64,000 nt of DNA from Winogradskyella helgolandensis (GCF_013404085.1 NZ_JABFHO010000001.1:1488001-1552000); one strand, 5' to 3'; shown: positions 1 to 10,208, counted from the stretch's first letter. Numbers and translations are program-made. The notes: a model not told the origin generated them from the sequence alone.

Positions 1-1
1 T

Positions 2-1141
2 GCTGGTCACTTGGGTGTTGGCCCAGCGGATGAAGTTACACCAGTTTGGTGGGCTGCTCCTCCTTTTGATAAAGTAGGTTTGGGAGTCTATGATGATAGA
101 ATAGTATTTAACTCAGACGGAACCGTTAACTATATTACAAATGATACTGCTTTTGGTCAAAGTGGTCCTATGGATCAAGATTTTGGTACACCTTGGACAG
201 CAAATCCGGGTGGAGAGTATGAAAGTTATCCGCTAGCTAATTTTGATGATACTTATACTTTAACAGCGCCAGGTGGACAAGAAACTTTAAATTTTGCCGA
301 TAAGGGTTATTTAGGATTCTATGTTGGTGGAGATCACAGTTACCAAATTTTAGAAAGATCAGCTACAGAAATGATGCTGAAAATTATTGGAACTGATACT
401 AATGCATGGTTTGTGATATTAACTTCTGAAGAAGAAGCTGGTGATGATTATTCATTAGTTTGGGCTGACGAATTTGATACAAACGGAGCACCTGATCCAG
501 CAAATTGGACTTACGATTTAGGTACTGGTACTAGTGGTTGGGGAAATCAAGAGCTTCAAAACTATACAGATAATGCTGAAAATGTAATTATAGAAGATGG
601 TTTTCTTAAAATTACAGCAAAAGCTACGGGAAATGGTGGCTATACATCTGCACGAATTAAATCTGAAGGACTTCAGGAATTTACCTATGGTAAAGTAGAG
701 ATTAGAGCTAAGCTACCTGCTTCTGAAGGGACTTGGCCTGCATTATGGATGTTAGGTGCTAATAACGCTACTGTTGGATGGCCTGCATGTGGAGAAATGG
801 ATATTATGGAGCAAGTTGGCTGGGATAAAAGCAGAACGTTAGGAACGTTCCATTGGTTTGATAACGGAACCAATGCAAATGCTAGCTATGGTGAATCTTT
901 AGATGTTGCCGATACAGCAACTGAATTCCATATTTACGGTATAGAATGGAGTGAAGCTTCTATAAAAATTACTGTAGACGATACGCCTGTAGTGACTTTA
1001 ACTAATAATCCTGATTTCCCGTTTAATGCAGACTTCTTTTTTATAATGAATGTCGCAATGGGTGGAACTTTAGGAGGAGATATTGATCCTGCATTTGCAG
1101 AAGATACAATGGAAGTAGATTATATAAGAGTCTACCAATAA
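2..1141 (+). CDS. GH16 laminarinase, 3' part (5' end outside window)
   Basis: The reading frame is open from base 2, so the gene starts before the window. The first ~135 visible residues are a beta-rich module of the kind that precedes GH16 domains in flavobacterial laminarinases. The rest is a GH16 catalytic domain beginning near the motif LVWADEFD. The catalytic signature EMDIMEQ is intact, with Glu codons at 794-796 and 809-811 flanking the Asp at 800-802. GH16 enzymes of this type are retaining endo-beta-1,3-glucanases that cut laminarin. The visible part ends right after the catalytic domain (VDYIRVYQ) with no C-terminal sorting domain, so it is probably a surface or envelope lipoprotein, but the signal peptide is not visible. 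It is followed by a terminator-like hairpin, then the phosphorylase gene of the same locus. Confidence 0.93.
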   Translation, partial: AGHLGVGPADEVTPVWWAAPPFDKVGLGVYDDRIVFNSDGTVNYITNDTAFGQSGPMDQDFGTPWTANPGGEYESYPLANFDDTYTLTAPGGQETLNFADKGYLGFYVGGDHSYQILERSATEMMLKIIGTDTNAWFVILTSEEEAGDDYSLVWADEFDTNGAPDPANWTYDLGTGTSGWGNQELQNYTDNAENVIIEDGFLKITAKATGNGGYTSARIKSEGLQEFTYGKVEIRAKLPASEGTWPALWMLGANNATVGWPACGEMDIMEQVGWDKSRTLGTFHWFDNGTNANASYGESLDVADTATEFHIYGIEWSEASIKITVDDTPVVTLTNNPDFPFNADFFFIMNVAMGGTLGGDIDPAFAEDTMEVDYIRVYQ

Positions 1142-1178
1142 TAAAGAATAAATATTTGTTTGAATTAGTTGTTTTTTT

Positions 1179-1205
1179 AAGGTCGAGCTAATAGTTCGGC
1201 CTTTT
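1179..1205 (+). terminator. Hairpin after GH16 gene
   Basis: AAGGTCGAGC and GTTCGGCCTT can form a 10-bp stem (two G-U pairs) around the loop TAATA, followed by a short T run. It lies 38 bases after the GH16 stop. It may end the upstream transcript or only attenuate it before the phosphorylase gene. Confidence 0.7.
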
Positions 1206-1314
1206 AAAAATTTATTAGCAAACCATTTTTACAAGTGTATTAGAATTAATTTTAGTTAGTATTAGTGTTTCGTATTTGATTAAAAAAATATACGATTAGT
1301 TTATAAAATTACCC

Positions 1315-4300
1315 ATGACAAAGAACCCCATTTACATAGGAAATAATATTGCTTCGAATGATCATTTTGAAGTAAAAGGAGAACTTGTATCACTTCATAA
1401 TGAAGATTATTACAAAATCTCTAACAGTGATAAAATGAGACCGTTTTTTATGAGTCTTGTTAGTAATTCTAATCACTGGATGTTTATTTCCAGTAATGGA
1501 GCCTTAACAGCAGGTAGAAAAGATGCCAACAATGCCTTGTTTCCGTATTATACAGATGATAAAATAACGGAATCTCTAGAGACCACGGGTAGTAAAACGA
1601 TAATTCAAGTTCATAAAGAGGGAAAGACCTTTTTATGGGAACCGTTTTCAAACCGATACCAAGGTGTTTACGATACCAAGAGAAATTTATATAAAAATAG
1701 TTATGGTAATAAGTTGCTTTTTGAAGAAACAAACAAAGATTTACAATTAACGTTTAGATACGAATGGAATACTAGTGACCAATTTGGGTTTGTTAGAAAA
1801 GCGAATATTATAAATAATTCAAACGAAAATGTTGCCGTAACCATTCTAGATGGAATTCAAAATATTTTGCCTTATGGTTTAACATCCGTTTTTCAAAATG
1901 CGACGAGTAATTTAATTGATGCTTATAAAAAATGTGAACTAGAAACAGATTCAGGTATTGGTATTTTTGCTTTAAGCGCCATTATTGTAGATAAAGCAGA
2001 ACCAAGTGAGGCTTTAAAAGCGAATACGGTTTGGTTTTCAGGATTAGATAAGCCAACACATTTAATATCCTCTTTACAATTAAATAATTTTAGAGAAGGC
2101 AAAGCTATTTCTCAAGAAAAAGATATTAGAGCAGAAAAAGGAGCCTATTTTATTTCGAAGGATTTAAGCTTAGAACCAAATGCAGAAAGCAGCTGGATGT
2201 TTGTTGCAGAAGTTAACCAAACAATTAGTGCGATTAACACTATTTCAGAAAAAATAAAAAGCAATAGTAATCTTGAAGCACTTATTCAAGAGGATATAGA
2301 TGCTGGTACAAAAAACCTTTTACAACTTGTTGGTGCTTCAGATGGCATTCAATTAGGAGATGACCAATTAAGAAATACGAGGCATTTTGCCAATACGCTT
2401 TTCAATATTATGAGAGGTGGAATTTTTGATGATGATTATCAAATAGAAAAAGACGATTTTCTTAAATATATGGCTAAGGCCAATGTAAAGGTTTCAAAAA
2501 GTAAAGGAGATATTTTAAATAATTTACCAGACCTTTTCAAGGTTGATTATATTAAAGACATTGCCGATAAAGATGATGACAGCAATTTTAAAAGATTGTG
2601 TTACGAATATTTACCGTTAAAATTTAGTAGAAGACATGGAGATCCAAGTAGGCCTTGGAACAAGTTTTCTATTAACACACGTAGTGAAGTTGATGGCTCT
2701 AAAATATTAGATTACGAAGGGAACTGGCGAGATATTTTTCAAAACTGGGAAACGCTTGCACATTCCTATCCTGCCTTTATGGAAGGGATGATTCATAAGT
2801 TCTTTAACGCGACCACTTTTGAAGGTTACAACCCTTACCGTGTTACAAAAGACGGATTTGATTGGGAAGCTATTGAGCCTGATGATCCTTGGTCTTACAT
2901 CGGGTATTGGGGAGACCATCAAATTATTTACTTGCTTAAGTTTTTAGAGTTTATAGAGAAACATTATCCTAATAAATTAGCGGACAGTTTTACACAAGAT
3001 GTGTTTGTATATGCCAACGTACCATACAAGATTAAGAGTTATCAAGACACCTTAAATAACCCTAAAGATACTATCGATTTTGATCACGAGTTACACGACA
3101 AAATTAACCTCGTTAAAGAAAGATTAGGTGCGGATGGTGCTTTATTACGAGATGAAAATTACTTCATCCATAAAGTCAATTTAATCGAAAAATTATTAGC
3201 AACCGTTTTAGCTAAAGTATCTAATTTTATTCCAGAAGGTGGTATTTGGTTAAACACACAACGACCAGAGTGGAACGATGCCAACAATGCCTTAGTGGGT
3301 AACGGAGTATCGATGGTTACCTTGTATTACTTAAGTCGATTCATCAATTTCTTTGAAGGTATTGTAAAAAATAGTTCAGAAACAGAATACAATTTATCAG
3401 TAGAATTGAAAACCTTCTTCGAAGATGTAGTTTCAACATTAAACGATAATGCAAAAGTATTATCTGGAAAAGTTACTGATAAAGAGCGGAAAACCATTTT
3501 AGATGGCTTAGGTTCTGCAGGAAGTGATTACAGATTAAAAATCTATGAATCAGGATTTACAAGTGATAAAGCAGCAATTTCAAAATCTGATTTATTAGAA
3601 TTTTTCAAAGTATTAAAACAGTATCTAGACCATACCATTAAAGCTAATAAGCGTGCAGATAATTTATATCACGCTTACAACTTAATGACGGTTAAAAATG
3701 ATACTGAAGTTTCAATTTCGTACTTACCAGAAATGTTAGAAGGTCAGGTAGCTGTTTTAAGTTCTGGTTATTTAGAGCCAAAAGAAGCTTTAACCTTATT
3801 GGATGCGTTAAAAGCAAGTGCGCTGTTTAGAGCAGATCAATACAGTTATATTTTATATCCGAATAAGCAGTTATCGCGTTTTGTAGATAAGAACAATATT
3901 CCTGCGCAGTCCGTGGAGAAGTCTCAATTATTGAAGCAGTTGATTGCTGATAAGAATACACAGATTATTGAAAAAGATGGTACAGGACAATATCATTTTA
4001 ATGGTAATTTTAATAATGCAAAGAGTTTAAAAGCGGCATTACAAGAATTACCAGAAGGAAAATATGATGCCTTAATTAAAGCTGAAAAACCACTCTTATT
4101 AAACATTTTTGAAGAAATGTTCGATCACAAATCATTTACTGGTCGTTCAGGTACCTTCTATGGTTACGAAGGTTTAGGGTCTATTTATTGGCACATGGTT
4201 TCTAAATTGTTATTAGCAGTTCAAGAAAACTGTTTAGTCGCTGTAAATAACAATGAGAGTGAAGAAACTATCGGTAGATTATTAGAGCATTATTACGAAA

Positions 4301-4776
4301 TTAATGAAGGGATTGGAGCTCATAAATCACCAGAATTATATGGTGCTTTCCCAACGGATCCCTATTCGCACACACCAGGTGGAAAAGGAGCGCAACAACC
4401 AGGTATGACAGGTCAGGTTAAAGAAGATGTGTTATGTCGTTTTGGGGAGTTGGGTGTTTTTGTAGACGAAGGGAAACTCTTTTTTAATCCAAGATTATTA
4501 AGAACTGAAGAGTTTTTAAGTGATTCAAAAGATTTCCATTATACAAACATCAATAAAGAACAAAATACGATAGCACTTGATAAAGGATCACTTTGTTTTA
4601 CCTATTGTCAAGTGCCAATTATTTATAAACTGAAAGACGATAATAAGGTTGAAGTTATATTCAATGATGGCTCTACCGTAACATTTGAGGATTTAAAACT
4701 TGATACATATACAAGTAATAAAATTTTCAATCGTACAGGCGAAGTCAATCAAATTATAGTGTCTGTAAAGAAGTAA
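1315..4776 (+). CDS. GH149-type beta-1,3-oligoglucan phosphorylase
   Basis: This 1153-residue protein has no signal peptide and should be cytosolic. Its length and motifs (for example SEVDGSKILDYEGNWRDIF, TKDGFDWE and DPWSYIGYWGDHQ in the 460-550 region) are those of the large GH94-related family GH149. Characterised GH149 members phosphorolyse beta-1,3-glucan oligosaccharides to glucose 1-phosphate. Ordinary GH94 cellobiose phosphorylases are about 800 residues. An N-terminal beta-sandwich (roughly 1-320) precedes the alpha/alpha barrel. It starts the run of laminarin genes that continues 14 bases downstream with a GH17 lipoprotein, so the probable role is energy-saving breakdown of imported laminari-oligosaccharides. 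The family assignment is from memory of motifs; assignment to the phosphorylase superfamily is firm, and GH149 rather than GH94 is likely. Confidence 0.87.
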   Translation: MTKNPIYIGNNIASNDHFEVKGELVSLHNEDYYKISNSDKMRPFFMSLVSNSNHWMFISSNGALTAGRKDANNALFPYYTDDKITESLETTGSKTIIQVHKEGKTFLWEPFSNRYQGVYDTKRNLYKNSYGNKLLFEETNKDLQLTFRYEWNTSDQFGFVRKANIINNSNENVAVTILDGIQNILPYGLTSVFQNATSNLIDAYKKCELETDSGIGIFALSAIIVDKAEPSEALKANTVWFSGLDKPTHLISSLQLNNFREGKAISQEKDIRAEKGAYFISKDLSLEPNAESSWMFVAEVNQTISAINTISEKIKSNSNLEALIQEDIDAGTKNLLQLVGASDGIQLGDDQLRNTRHFANTLFNIMRGGIFDDDYQIEKDDFLKYMAKANVKVSKSKGDILNNLPDLFKVDYIKDIADKDDDSNFKRLCYEYLPLKFSRRHGDPSRPWNKFSINTRSEVDGSKILDYEGNWRDIFQNWETLAHSYPAFMEGMIHKFFNATTFEGYNPYRVTKDGFDWEAIEPDDPWSYIGYWGDHQIIYLLKFLEFIEKHYPNKLADSFTQDVFVYANVPYKIKSYQDTLNNPKDTIDFDHELHDKINLVKERLGADGALLRDENYFIHKVNLIEKLLATVLAKVSNFIPEGGIWLNTQRPEWNDANNALVGNGVSMVTLYYLSRFINFFEGIVKNSSETEYNLSVELKTFFEDVVSTLNDNAKVLSGKVTDKERKTILDGLGSAGSDYRLKIYESGFTSDKAAISKSDLLEFFKVLKQYLDHTIKANKRADNLYHAYNLMTVKNDTEVSISYLPEMLEGQVAVLSSGYLEPKEALTLLDALKASALFRADQYSYILYPNKQLSRFVDKNNIPAQSVEKSQLLKQLIADKNTQIIEKDGTGQYHFNGNFNNAKSLKAALQELPEGKYDALIKAEKPLLLNIFEEMFDHKSFTGRSGTFYGYEGLGSIYWHMVSKLLLAVQENCLVAVNNNESEETIGRLLEHYYEINEGIGAHKSPELYGAFPTDPYSHTPGGKGAQQPGMTGQVKEDVLCRFGELGVFVDEGKLFFNPRLLRTEEFLSDSKDFHYTNINKEQNTIALDKGSLCFTYCQVPIIYKLKDDNKVEVIFNDGSTVTFEDLKLDTYTSNKIFNRTGEVNQIIVSVKK

Positions 4777-4790
4777 TATAACAAGGCAAC

Positions 4791-6083
4791 ATGAAAGATA
4801 TTTTAAAATTAGGGGTATATGTTTTTGCAATGTTACTTGTTATTTCATGTAAGGATGCTAAAAAGGAAGAAAGTAACGTAAAACCCGTAAAAGAAAAAGC
4901 AATTTTGAGCGCAAAAGACATTTTAGGGGATCCAGAGTATTTGGCAATTTCTTACGGAGGCTACAGAGAAAAGCAGAGAGAAGTTCAACCTACAATTCCG
5001 GAGCTAAAAGAGGATATGAAAATCCTAAGTGCTATGGGAGTGAAAGTTATAAGAACATATAATGTTCATTTTGCTCATGCTGAAAACGTGCTTAAAGCCA
5101 TAACAGAATTAAAAAAAGAAGATACAGATTTCGAAATGTATATGATGTTAGGAATTTGGATCGATTGTCAAAATGCTTTCACTTGGGAGCATGGCGAACC
5201 AAATCATAATGCAGAAAGCGAAAGAAATCCTGTTGAAGTAAATACAGCTGTTGAATTAGCAAAACAATACCCAGATATTGTAAAAATTCTAGCTGTTGGA
5301 AATGAGGCTATGGTAAAATGGGCTACAAGTTATTATGTAGAACCTTGGATTATTTTAAAATGGGTAAATCATCTTCAAGATTTAAAGAAGGCTGGTGAAC
5401 TATCAGAAGATTTATGGATTACAAGTTCAGATGATTTCTCTTCTTGGGGAGGAGGCGATCCAAGTTACCATACTGAGGATTTGGAAAAAATAGCGCATGC
5501 CGTAGATTATATTTCGATGCATACTTATCCATATCACCAATCACATTACAATTCTGACTTTTGGAAAGTTCCAGAAAACGAAGAACATTTATCGGATAAG
5601 GAAAAGGTTGACGCAGCTATGTTACGTGCTTTAGATTTTGCTAAAAGACAGTACGATAGTGTGTCAAGTTATATGTCGAGTATTGGAGTCAACAAACCAA
5701 TTCATATTGGAGAAACCGGCTGGGCATCAGTATCTAACGGTCATTACGGAAAAAAAGGTTCTAGAGCCACAGATGAATACAAGCAAGGATTGTATTACAA
5801 GCACCTACGAGAATGGACCAACAAGGAAAAAATTTCATGTTTCTATTTTGAAGCTTTTGATGAACAATGGAAAGATGGACAAAATCCTTTGGGATCAGAA
5901 AATCACTTCGGATTAATAAATCTAAAAGGAGAAGCAAAATACCCATTATGGAATATGGTCGATGAAGGTGTTTTTGAAGATTTAACGAGAGACGGAAATC
6001 CATTAACGAAAACTTACAATGGCAACCTTGAAGAATTAATGGAGGATGTTTTAGTGCCAAATACAGAGTATCCAAAAGATTAG
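4791..6083 (+). CDS. GH17 family lipoprotein, beta-1,3-glucanase
   Basis: This 430-residue protein has a lipoprotein signal peptide (VISC, Cys20). A TIM-barrel glycosidase domain fills residues 45-400. The acid/base is probably Glu172 in VGNEAM and the nucleophile Glu308 in HIGETGWAS, the two GH17 signatures. GH17 enzymes of marine flavobacteria act on beta-1,3-glucan, often after side chains have been removed. The gene starts 14 bases after the phosphorylase and ends three bases before the next lipoprotein gene, so it sits in the operon. It should be anchored in the periplasm or at the cell surface. Exact endo or exo action cannot be read from the sequence. Confidence 0.87.
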   Translation: MKDILKLGVYVFAMLLVISCKDAKKEESNVKPVKEKAILSAKDILGDPEYLAISYGGYREKQREVQPTIPELKEDMKILSAMGVKVIRTYNVHFAHAENVLKAITELKKEDTDFEMYMMLGIWIDCQNAFTWEHGEPNHNAESERNPVEVNTAVELAKQYPDIVKILAVGNEAMVKWATSYYVEPWIILKWVNHLQDLKKAGELSEDLWITSSDDFSSWGGGDPSYHTEDLEKIAHAVDYISMHTYPYHQSHYNSDFWKVPENEEHLSDKEKVDAAMLRALDFAKRQYDSVSSYMSSIGVNKPIHIGETGWASVSNGHYGKKGSRATDEYKQGLYYKHLREWTNKEKISCFYFEAFDEQWKDGQNPLGSENHFGLINLKGEAKYPLWNMVDEGVFEDLTRDGNPLTKTYNGNLEELMEDVLVPNTEYPKD

Positions 6084-6086
6084 ATA

Positions 6087-7142
6087 ATGAAAAACATTTT
6101 ATTCTTAATCGTTGTTTTAATTGCTCTTGTATCATGTAAAAATGAAACAAAAAAAGAAGACGTATCAGTTTCTGAAGTCGTTTCTACTAGTGATATCGTC
6201 TCAGTTTCTGGACGACAATTATTGGTTAATGATGAGTCTTATCTTATAAAAGGCATCTGTTATCATCCAGTTCCAAAAGGAAAATCAACTAAAAGAGATT
6301 TCGGAACCTTAGCTCAGGATTTAGAATTAATGGTGGAAGCAGGCATTAATACCATTAGAGTTTATGCACCAATAGAAGACCAAAGTGTGCTTGATGAAAT
6401 CAACGAAGCAGGACTAAAAGTAATTATCGGATTTGGTTACAAGCAAGGAGGTAAAAATGATATTTTCTCAGGTTCATTTATAGAGTATGTCAATAAATTC
6501 AAAAACCACAACGCCATTTTAATGTGGGAATTAGGTAATGAATACAATTACCATCCCGAATGGTTTGGTGGAGATATTAAGAATTGGTACAAAGCCATGA
6601 ATGACGCAGCTGGTTTAATTCATCAAAATGACCCATCGCATCCTGTAGCCACAGCACATGGTGATTTACCAAAAGAACTAGCATTATCTATGAGTCCAAA
6701 TATTGATGTTTGGGGAATGAATGTGTACCGTTCTGTAAGACCAGAGACCATTTTTAAAGAATGGAAAGAAGTCAGTACAAAACCGATGTATTTAGCAGAA
6801 ACAGGAGCCGATAGTTATATGCAAATTGCCAAGGATGGTTATAAGCAAGGAATTAATGAATTAGCACAAGCAGATGCTACAGCTATTATTTTGAAAGCGA
6901 CCTTTAATGGCCAAGATATTTGTTCTGGTGTTACCTTATTTCAATTTACAGATGGTTGGTGGAAAGCAGGGAATAACGAAGTGCAAGACACAGGTGGAAC
7001 AGCACCAAATAGCACAGGTGTTCCTTTTGATGGTAGTCCAAATGAAGAATTTTGGGGTATCGTTGATATTGATAGGAACAAGAAAAAAGTATTTGATGTT
7101 GTAAAAGACATTTATATTAATGTAAATAAAACGGAAAAGTAG
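6087..7142 (+). CDS. Clan GH-A glycosidase lipoprotein
   Basis: This 351-residue protein has lipobox LVSC (Cys17). A TIM barrel spans residues 35-345. The motif WELGNEYNYH (Glu152) fits an acid/base after strand 4 and YLAETGADSY (Glu238) a nucleophile after strand 7, the arrangement of clan GH-A. The start (LLVNDESYLIKGICYHP) resembles GH2 C-terminal barrels and GH5-like families. A known neighbour in laminarin loci is GH158, but the family cannot be decided by eye. It lies between the GH17 and GH30 lipoproteins with a three-base gap upstream, so a role in beta-glucan trimming is inferred from context. Confidence 0.8.
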   Translation: MKNILFLIVVLIALVSCKNETKKEDVSVSEVVSTSDIVSVSGRQLLVNDESYLIKGICYHPVPKGKSTKRDFGTLAQDLELMVEAGINTIRVYAPIEDQSVLDEINEAGLKVIIGFGYKQGGKNDIFSGSFIEYVNKFKNHNAILMWELGNEYNYHPEWFGGDIKNWYKAMNDAAGLIHQNDPSHPVATAHGDLPKELALSMSPNIDVWGMNVYRSVRPETIFKEWKEVSTKPMYLAETGADSYMQIAKDGYKQGINELAQADATAIILKATFNGQDICSGVTLFQFTDGWWKAGNNEVQDTGGTAPNSTGVPFDGSPNEEFWGIVDIDRNKKKVFDVVKDIYINVNKTEK

Positions 7143-7194
7143 ATTGTTTGAATATTATCACTCAATCCATAAAATTTGTTTATTCATGAACATT

Positions 7195-7222
7195 GTCTCC
7201 TCGAGGGGACTTTAGGGGTGTT
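7195..7222. repeat. Small hairpin in the operon gap
   Basis: GTCTCCTCGAGGGGAC forms a compact hairpin, followed by TTTAGGGGTGTT, in the 136-base gap between two glycosidase genes. It lacks a T run, so it is not a typical terminator. The sequence style resembles a short dispersed intergenic repeat, or it could set mRNA stability within the operon. No second copy was seen in the window. Confidence 0.4.
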
Positions 7223-7278
7223 ATTTAAGAACGCTCTAAAATTTTAAAAAAAACAATTAACTAAAGCAAAATCAAGAT

Positions 7279-8787
7279 ATGAAAAAATCAAGATATAGCA
7301 TATTGCCGCTCTTAATTCTTACTGTAATGAGTTGTACTTCCGAAAAAAAAGAAAGTAAAAGTTTAGAGGTTGAGATTTATGAAACTTCAGAAAGTGGACA
7401 TAAACTGACTAGAATAACGGAGTTTTCTAAAGTAGATTCGTCTGCAGTGATAAAATTATTACCAGAACAAAAGTTTCAAACCATAACAGGATTTGGTGGT
7501 TCGTTTACAGAATCTTCGGCTTACTTATTAAACAAGTTGAGTAAAAAGAATCGCGATACTATTCTTCAAGCTTATTTTGCTGATGAAGGGGCACGTTACT
7601 CATTAACAAGAACACATATTGCATCATGTGATTTTTCATTAAACAATTATACCTATGCACCTGTTGTAGATGATATGGAAATGAAAAGTTTCAACATAGA
7701 AGAAGATCGTGATGATTTAATTCCAATGATTAAAGAAGCTCAGGCTGTTTCAACGGATGGCTTTAATATTATAGCGTCACCTTGGACCTCTCCACCGTGG
7801 ATGAAAGATAACAAGGAGTATGTTGGTGGAAAGTTATTACCAAAATATTACGATGCGTTTGCACTCTACTTTTCTAAATACTTAGAAGCTTATAAAGCTG
7901 AAGGTATAGATGTTTGGGGTTTAACACCCGTTAATGAGCCACATGGAAATGGGAATAATTGGGAAAGTATGCACTTTTCTCCAGAAGAAGAAACCGACTT
8001 CGTTCAAAACCATTTAGGTCCAAAGTTAGAAGCTGATGGCTTTGGTAATGTAAATATTTTAGGATATGATCAAAATAGAGAAGGGATTAAAGAATGGGTA
8101 GATGAAATGTATAAAGACGAAGCCTCTTCAAAATATTTTGCAGGCTTAGCTGTGCATTGGTACGAGAGTACATATGACTATTTGCCAGAAGAATTGCAAT
8201 ACGCGCATAACAAAGCCCCAGATAAATATCTTATTGAAACTGAAGGTTGTGTAGATTCTGAAATTCCGATGTGGCAAGACGATGCTTGGTATTGGAAAAA
8301 AGAAGCAACAGATTGGGGTTGGGATTGGGCATCTCCAGAAGATAAACATTTACACCCAAAATACGCACCAGTAAACCGTTACGCAAGAGATATCATTGGT
8401 TGTCTAAACAATTGGGTCGATGGTTGGGTAGATTGGAACATGGTTTTGGACCGACAAGGTGGTCCAAACTGGTTTGAGAATTGGTGTGTGGCACCAGTTA
8501 TTGTAGATCCAGATGCTGACGAAGTTTACTTTACACCATTGTATTACACCATGGCACATTTTAGTAAATACATTAGACCAGGAGCTGAGGTTATTGGAGT
8601 TGATAATGCAGATAAAGACTTAATGGTTGCTGCAGCTAAAAACCCTGACGGAACTATTGCTGTTGTGATATTTAATGAGGGTAAAACCGCAAAGGATTTT
8701 AGTTTAATGCTAGGTGAAGAAACGGTAAAAGTAAAAATTAATCCACAAGCTATTCAAACGATAATAATCCCAACTAAAACTAAATAA
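7279..8787 (+). CDS. GH30 family lipoprotein, probable beta-1,6-glucosidase
   Basis: This 502-residue protein has a lipobox (VMSC, Cys19). The family hallmarks of the glucocerebrosidase-like GH30 group are present: ITGFGGSFTES (69-79), SPWTSPPWMK, acid/base Glu220 in TPVNEPHG and nucleophile probably Glu322 in IETEGC. The C-terminal beta-sandwich typical of GH30 follows (about 420-500). Characterised GH30 enzymes from marine flavobacterial laminarin loci remove beta-1,6-linked glucose side chains. That debranching job fits the GH16/GH17/phosphorylase neighbours. It ends two bases before the symporter gene, which argues for one transcript. Confidence 0.9.
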   Translation: MKKSRYSILPLLILTVMSCTSEKKESKSLEVEIYETSESGHKLTRITEFSKVDSSAVIKLLPEQKFQTITGFGGSFTESSAYLLNKLSKKNRDTILQAYFADEGARYSLTRTHIASCDFSLNNYTYAPVVDDMEMKSFNIEEDRDDLIPMIKEAQAVSTDGFNIIASPWTSPPWMKDNKEYVGGKLLPKYYDAFALYFSKYLEAYKAEGIDVWGLTPVNEPHGNGNNWESMHFSPEEETDFVQNHLGPKLEADGFGNVNILGYDQNREGIKEWVDEMYKDEASSKYFAGLAVHWYESTYDYLPEELQYAHNKAPDKYLIETEGCVDSEIPMWQDDAWYWKKEATDWGWDWASPEDKHLHPKYAPVNRYARDIIGCLNNWVDGWVDWNMVLDRQGGPNWFENWCVAPVIVDPDADEVYFTPLYYTMAHFSKYIRPGAEVIGVDNADKDLMVAAAKNPDGTIAVVIFNEGKTAKDFSLMLGEETVKVKINPQAIQTIIIPTKTK

Positions 8788-8789
8788 TT

Positions 8790-10208
8790 ATGTCTACCAC
8801 AGCCAATAAAGTTCCATTAGGCCAGAAAATCGCTTTTGGATTAGGTATGCTAGCGAATCAGATGTTTCCCGCTGTTATTGGTATATTCATTGTGGTTTTA
8901 GTTAAAGATTTAGGTTTTCCAGGTTGGATGTGGGGAGTAGTATCATTGGCTCCACGTATTTTTGATGCCATTACAGACCCTATTATGGGGTATATTTCAG
9001 ATAATACAAAATCGCGCTGGGGAAGACGAAAACAATATGTTTTTATCGGAGCTGTAATTATGGGTGTCGCTTTTGTTATTATGTGGCAATTATTCCGAGA
9101 GAATTCACTTGATTATAACTTTTGGTATTTTTTACTAACGTCGTTTGTGTTTTATTTAGGCTTAACCATTTTTAGTGTGCCTTATGTGGCTATGGGTTAT
9201 GAAATGAGTGATGATTTTCATGAGCGTACAAGTATTATGGCAGTTTCTCAATGGATTGGGCAGTGGGCTTGGGTTATAGCACCTTGGTTTTGGGTGATTA
9301 TGTATGATCCAGAATGGTATCCATCTGCAGATGTGGCGGTAAGAGAATTGGCTATTTGGGTCGGAATTATATTTGCAATTTGTGCTATGGTTCCAGCTAT
9401 TTTTATTAAAAGTCGTTCCACAGTTAATGAAGATTATTCACCGCTGACACTAAAGAATATTGGAGGTAGTTTAAAAGAAATTGGAAATAATTTCGTTGAG
9501 GCCTTCAAATCCGTACCTTTTAAAAAGCTATGCTTTGCTACATTTTTCGTCTTTAATGCGTTTAATACAGTGGCCAGTTTTACATTTTTTATAATCGTTT
9601 ATTATTTGTTTAATGGAGATGCTGCTGCTGCTGGTATTTGGCCAACACTATTTGGAAGTATTGGTGCTCTTGTTACCACGTTTTTAGTGATTCCAATTGT
9701 TGCTAAAATGTCAAAAATCTTAGGGAAGAAACGGGCATTTATGGTTTCACAAGGGATTTCTGTGGTTGGCTATATTATGTTATGGTTCTTATTTATACCA
9801 GGAAAACCTTATATGTTTTTGTTTGCTTTGCCTTTTTTCTCTTTTGGAATTGGTGGTTTGTTTACATTAATGATGTCTATGACTGCAGATGTTATTGATC
9901 TTGATGAGTTACATACTGGTAAACGTAGAGAGGGTGTTTTTGGAGCCATTTATTGGTGGATGGTAAAATTCGGTTTCGGAATTGCAGGTGGATTAAGCGG
10001 TGCAATTTTAACAATCATTGGATTCGATTCTGTTCTCGAAGTGCAACCAGAAGGAGCCATTACAGGATTACGGTTATTCTTTTCTGGACTGCCAATAGCC
10101 GGAACGCTTTTAGCTATGTATATCATGCGTAATTATGATTTGACAGAAGATCGAGCTAATGAAATTAGAGCCGAATTAGATAAACGCAAAACTGAAATAA
10201 TTAAGTAA
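8790..10208 (+). CDS. GPH/MelB-family sugar:cation symporter
   Basis: This 472-residue integral membrane protein has about 12 hydrophobic segments. The glycoside-pentoside-hexuronide:cation signature is present: DPIMGYISDNT (63-73) followed by SRWGRRK. The family carries glycosides across the inner membrane with Na+ or H+. Its place between GH30 and a signal-less GH17 suggests uptake of glucose, gentiobiose or laminari-oligosaccharides from the periplasm. The start codon lies two bases after the GH30 stop and the GH17 gene starts 13 bases later, so it is co-transcribed. The cation and the precise sugar are not deducible. Confidence 0.92.
   Translation: MSTTANKVPLGQKIAFGLGMLANQMFPAVIGIFIVVLVKDLGFPGWMWGVVSLAPRIFDAITDPIMGYISDNTKSRWGRRKQYVFIGAVIMGVAFVIMWQLFRENSLDYNFWYFLLTSFVFYLGLTIFSVPYVAMGYEMSDDFHERTSIMAVSQWIGQWAWVIAPWFWVIMYDPEWYPSADVAVRELAIWVGIIFAICAMVPAIFIKSRSTVNEDYSPLTLKNIGGSLKEIGNNFVEAFKSVPFKKLCFATFFVFNAFNTVASFTFFIIVYYLFNGDAAAAGIWPTLFGSIGALVTTFLVIPIVAKMSKILGKKRAFMVSQGISVVGYIMLWFLFIPGKPYMFLFALPFFSFGIGGLFTLMMSMTADVIDLDELHTGKRREGVFGAIYWWMVKFGFGIAGGLSGAILTIIGFDSVLEVQPEGAITGLRLFFSGLPIAGTLLAMYIMRNYDLTEDRANEIRAELDKRKTEIIK

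Noticed and set aside
1270..1300. CGTAT...ATACG inverted repeat before the phosphorylase gene
   Set aside because: The arms are only five bases in very AT-rich DNA, so it is not distinguishable from chance.
5761..6150. 129-codon minus-strand frame spanning the GH17 and GH-A genes
   Set aside because: It overlaps two conserved lipoprotein genes and has no coherent protein features.
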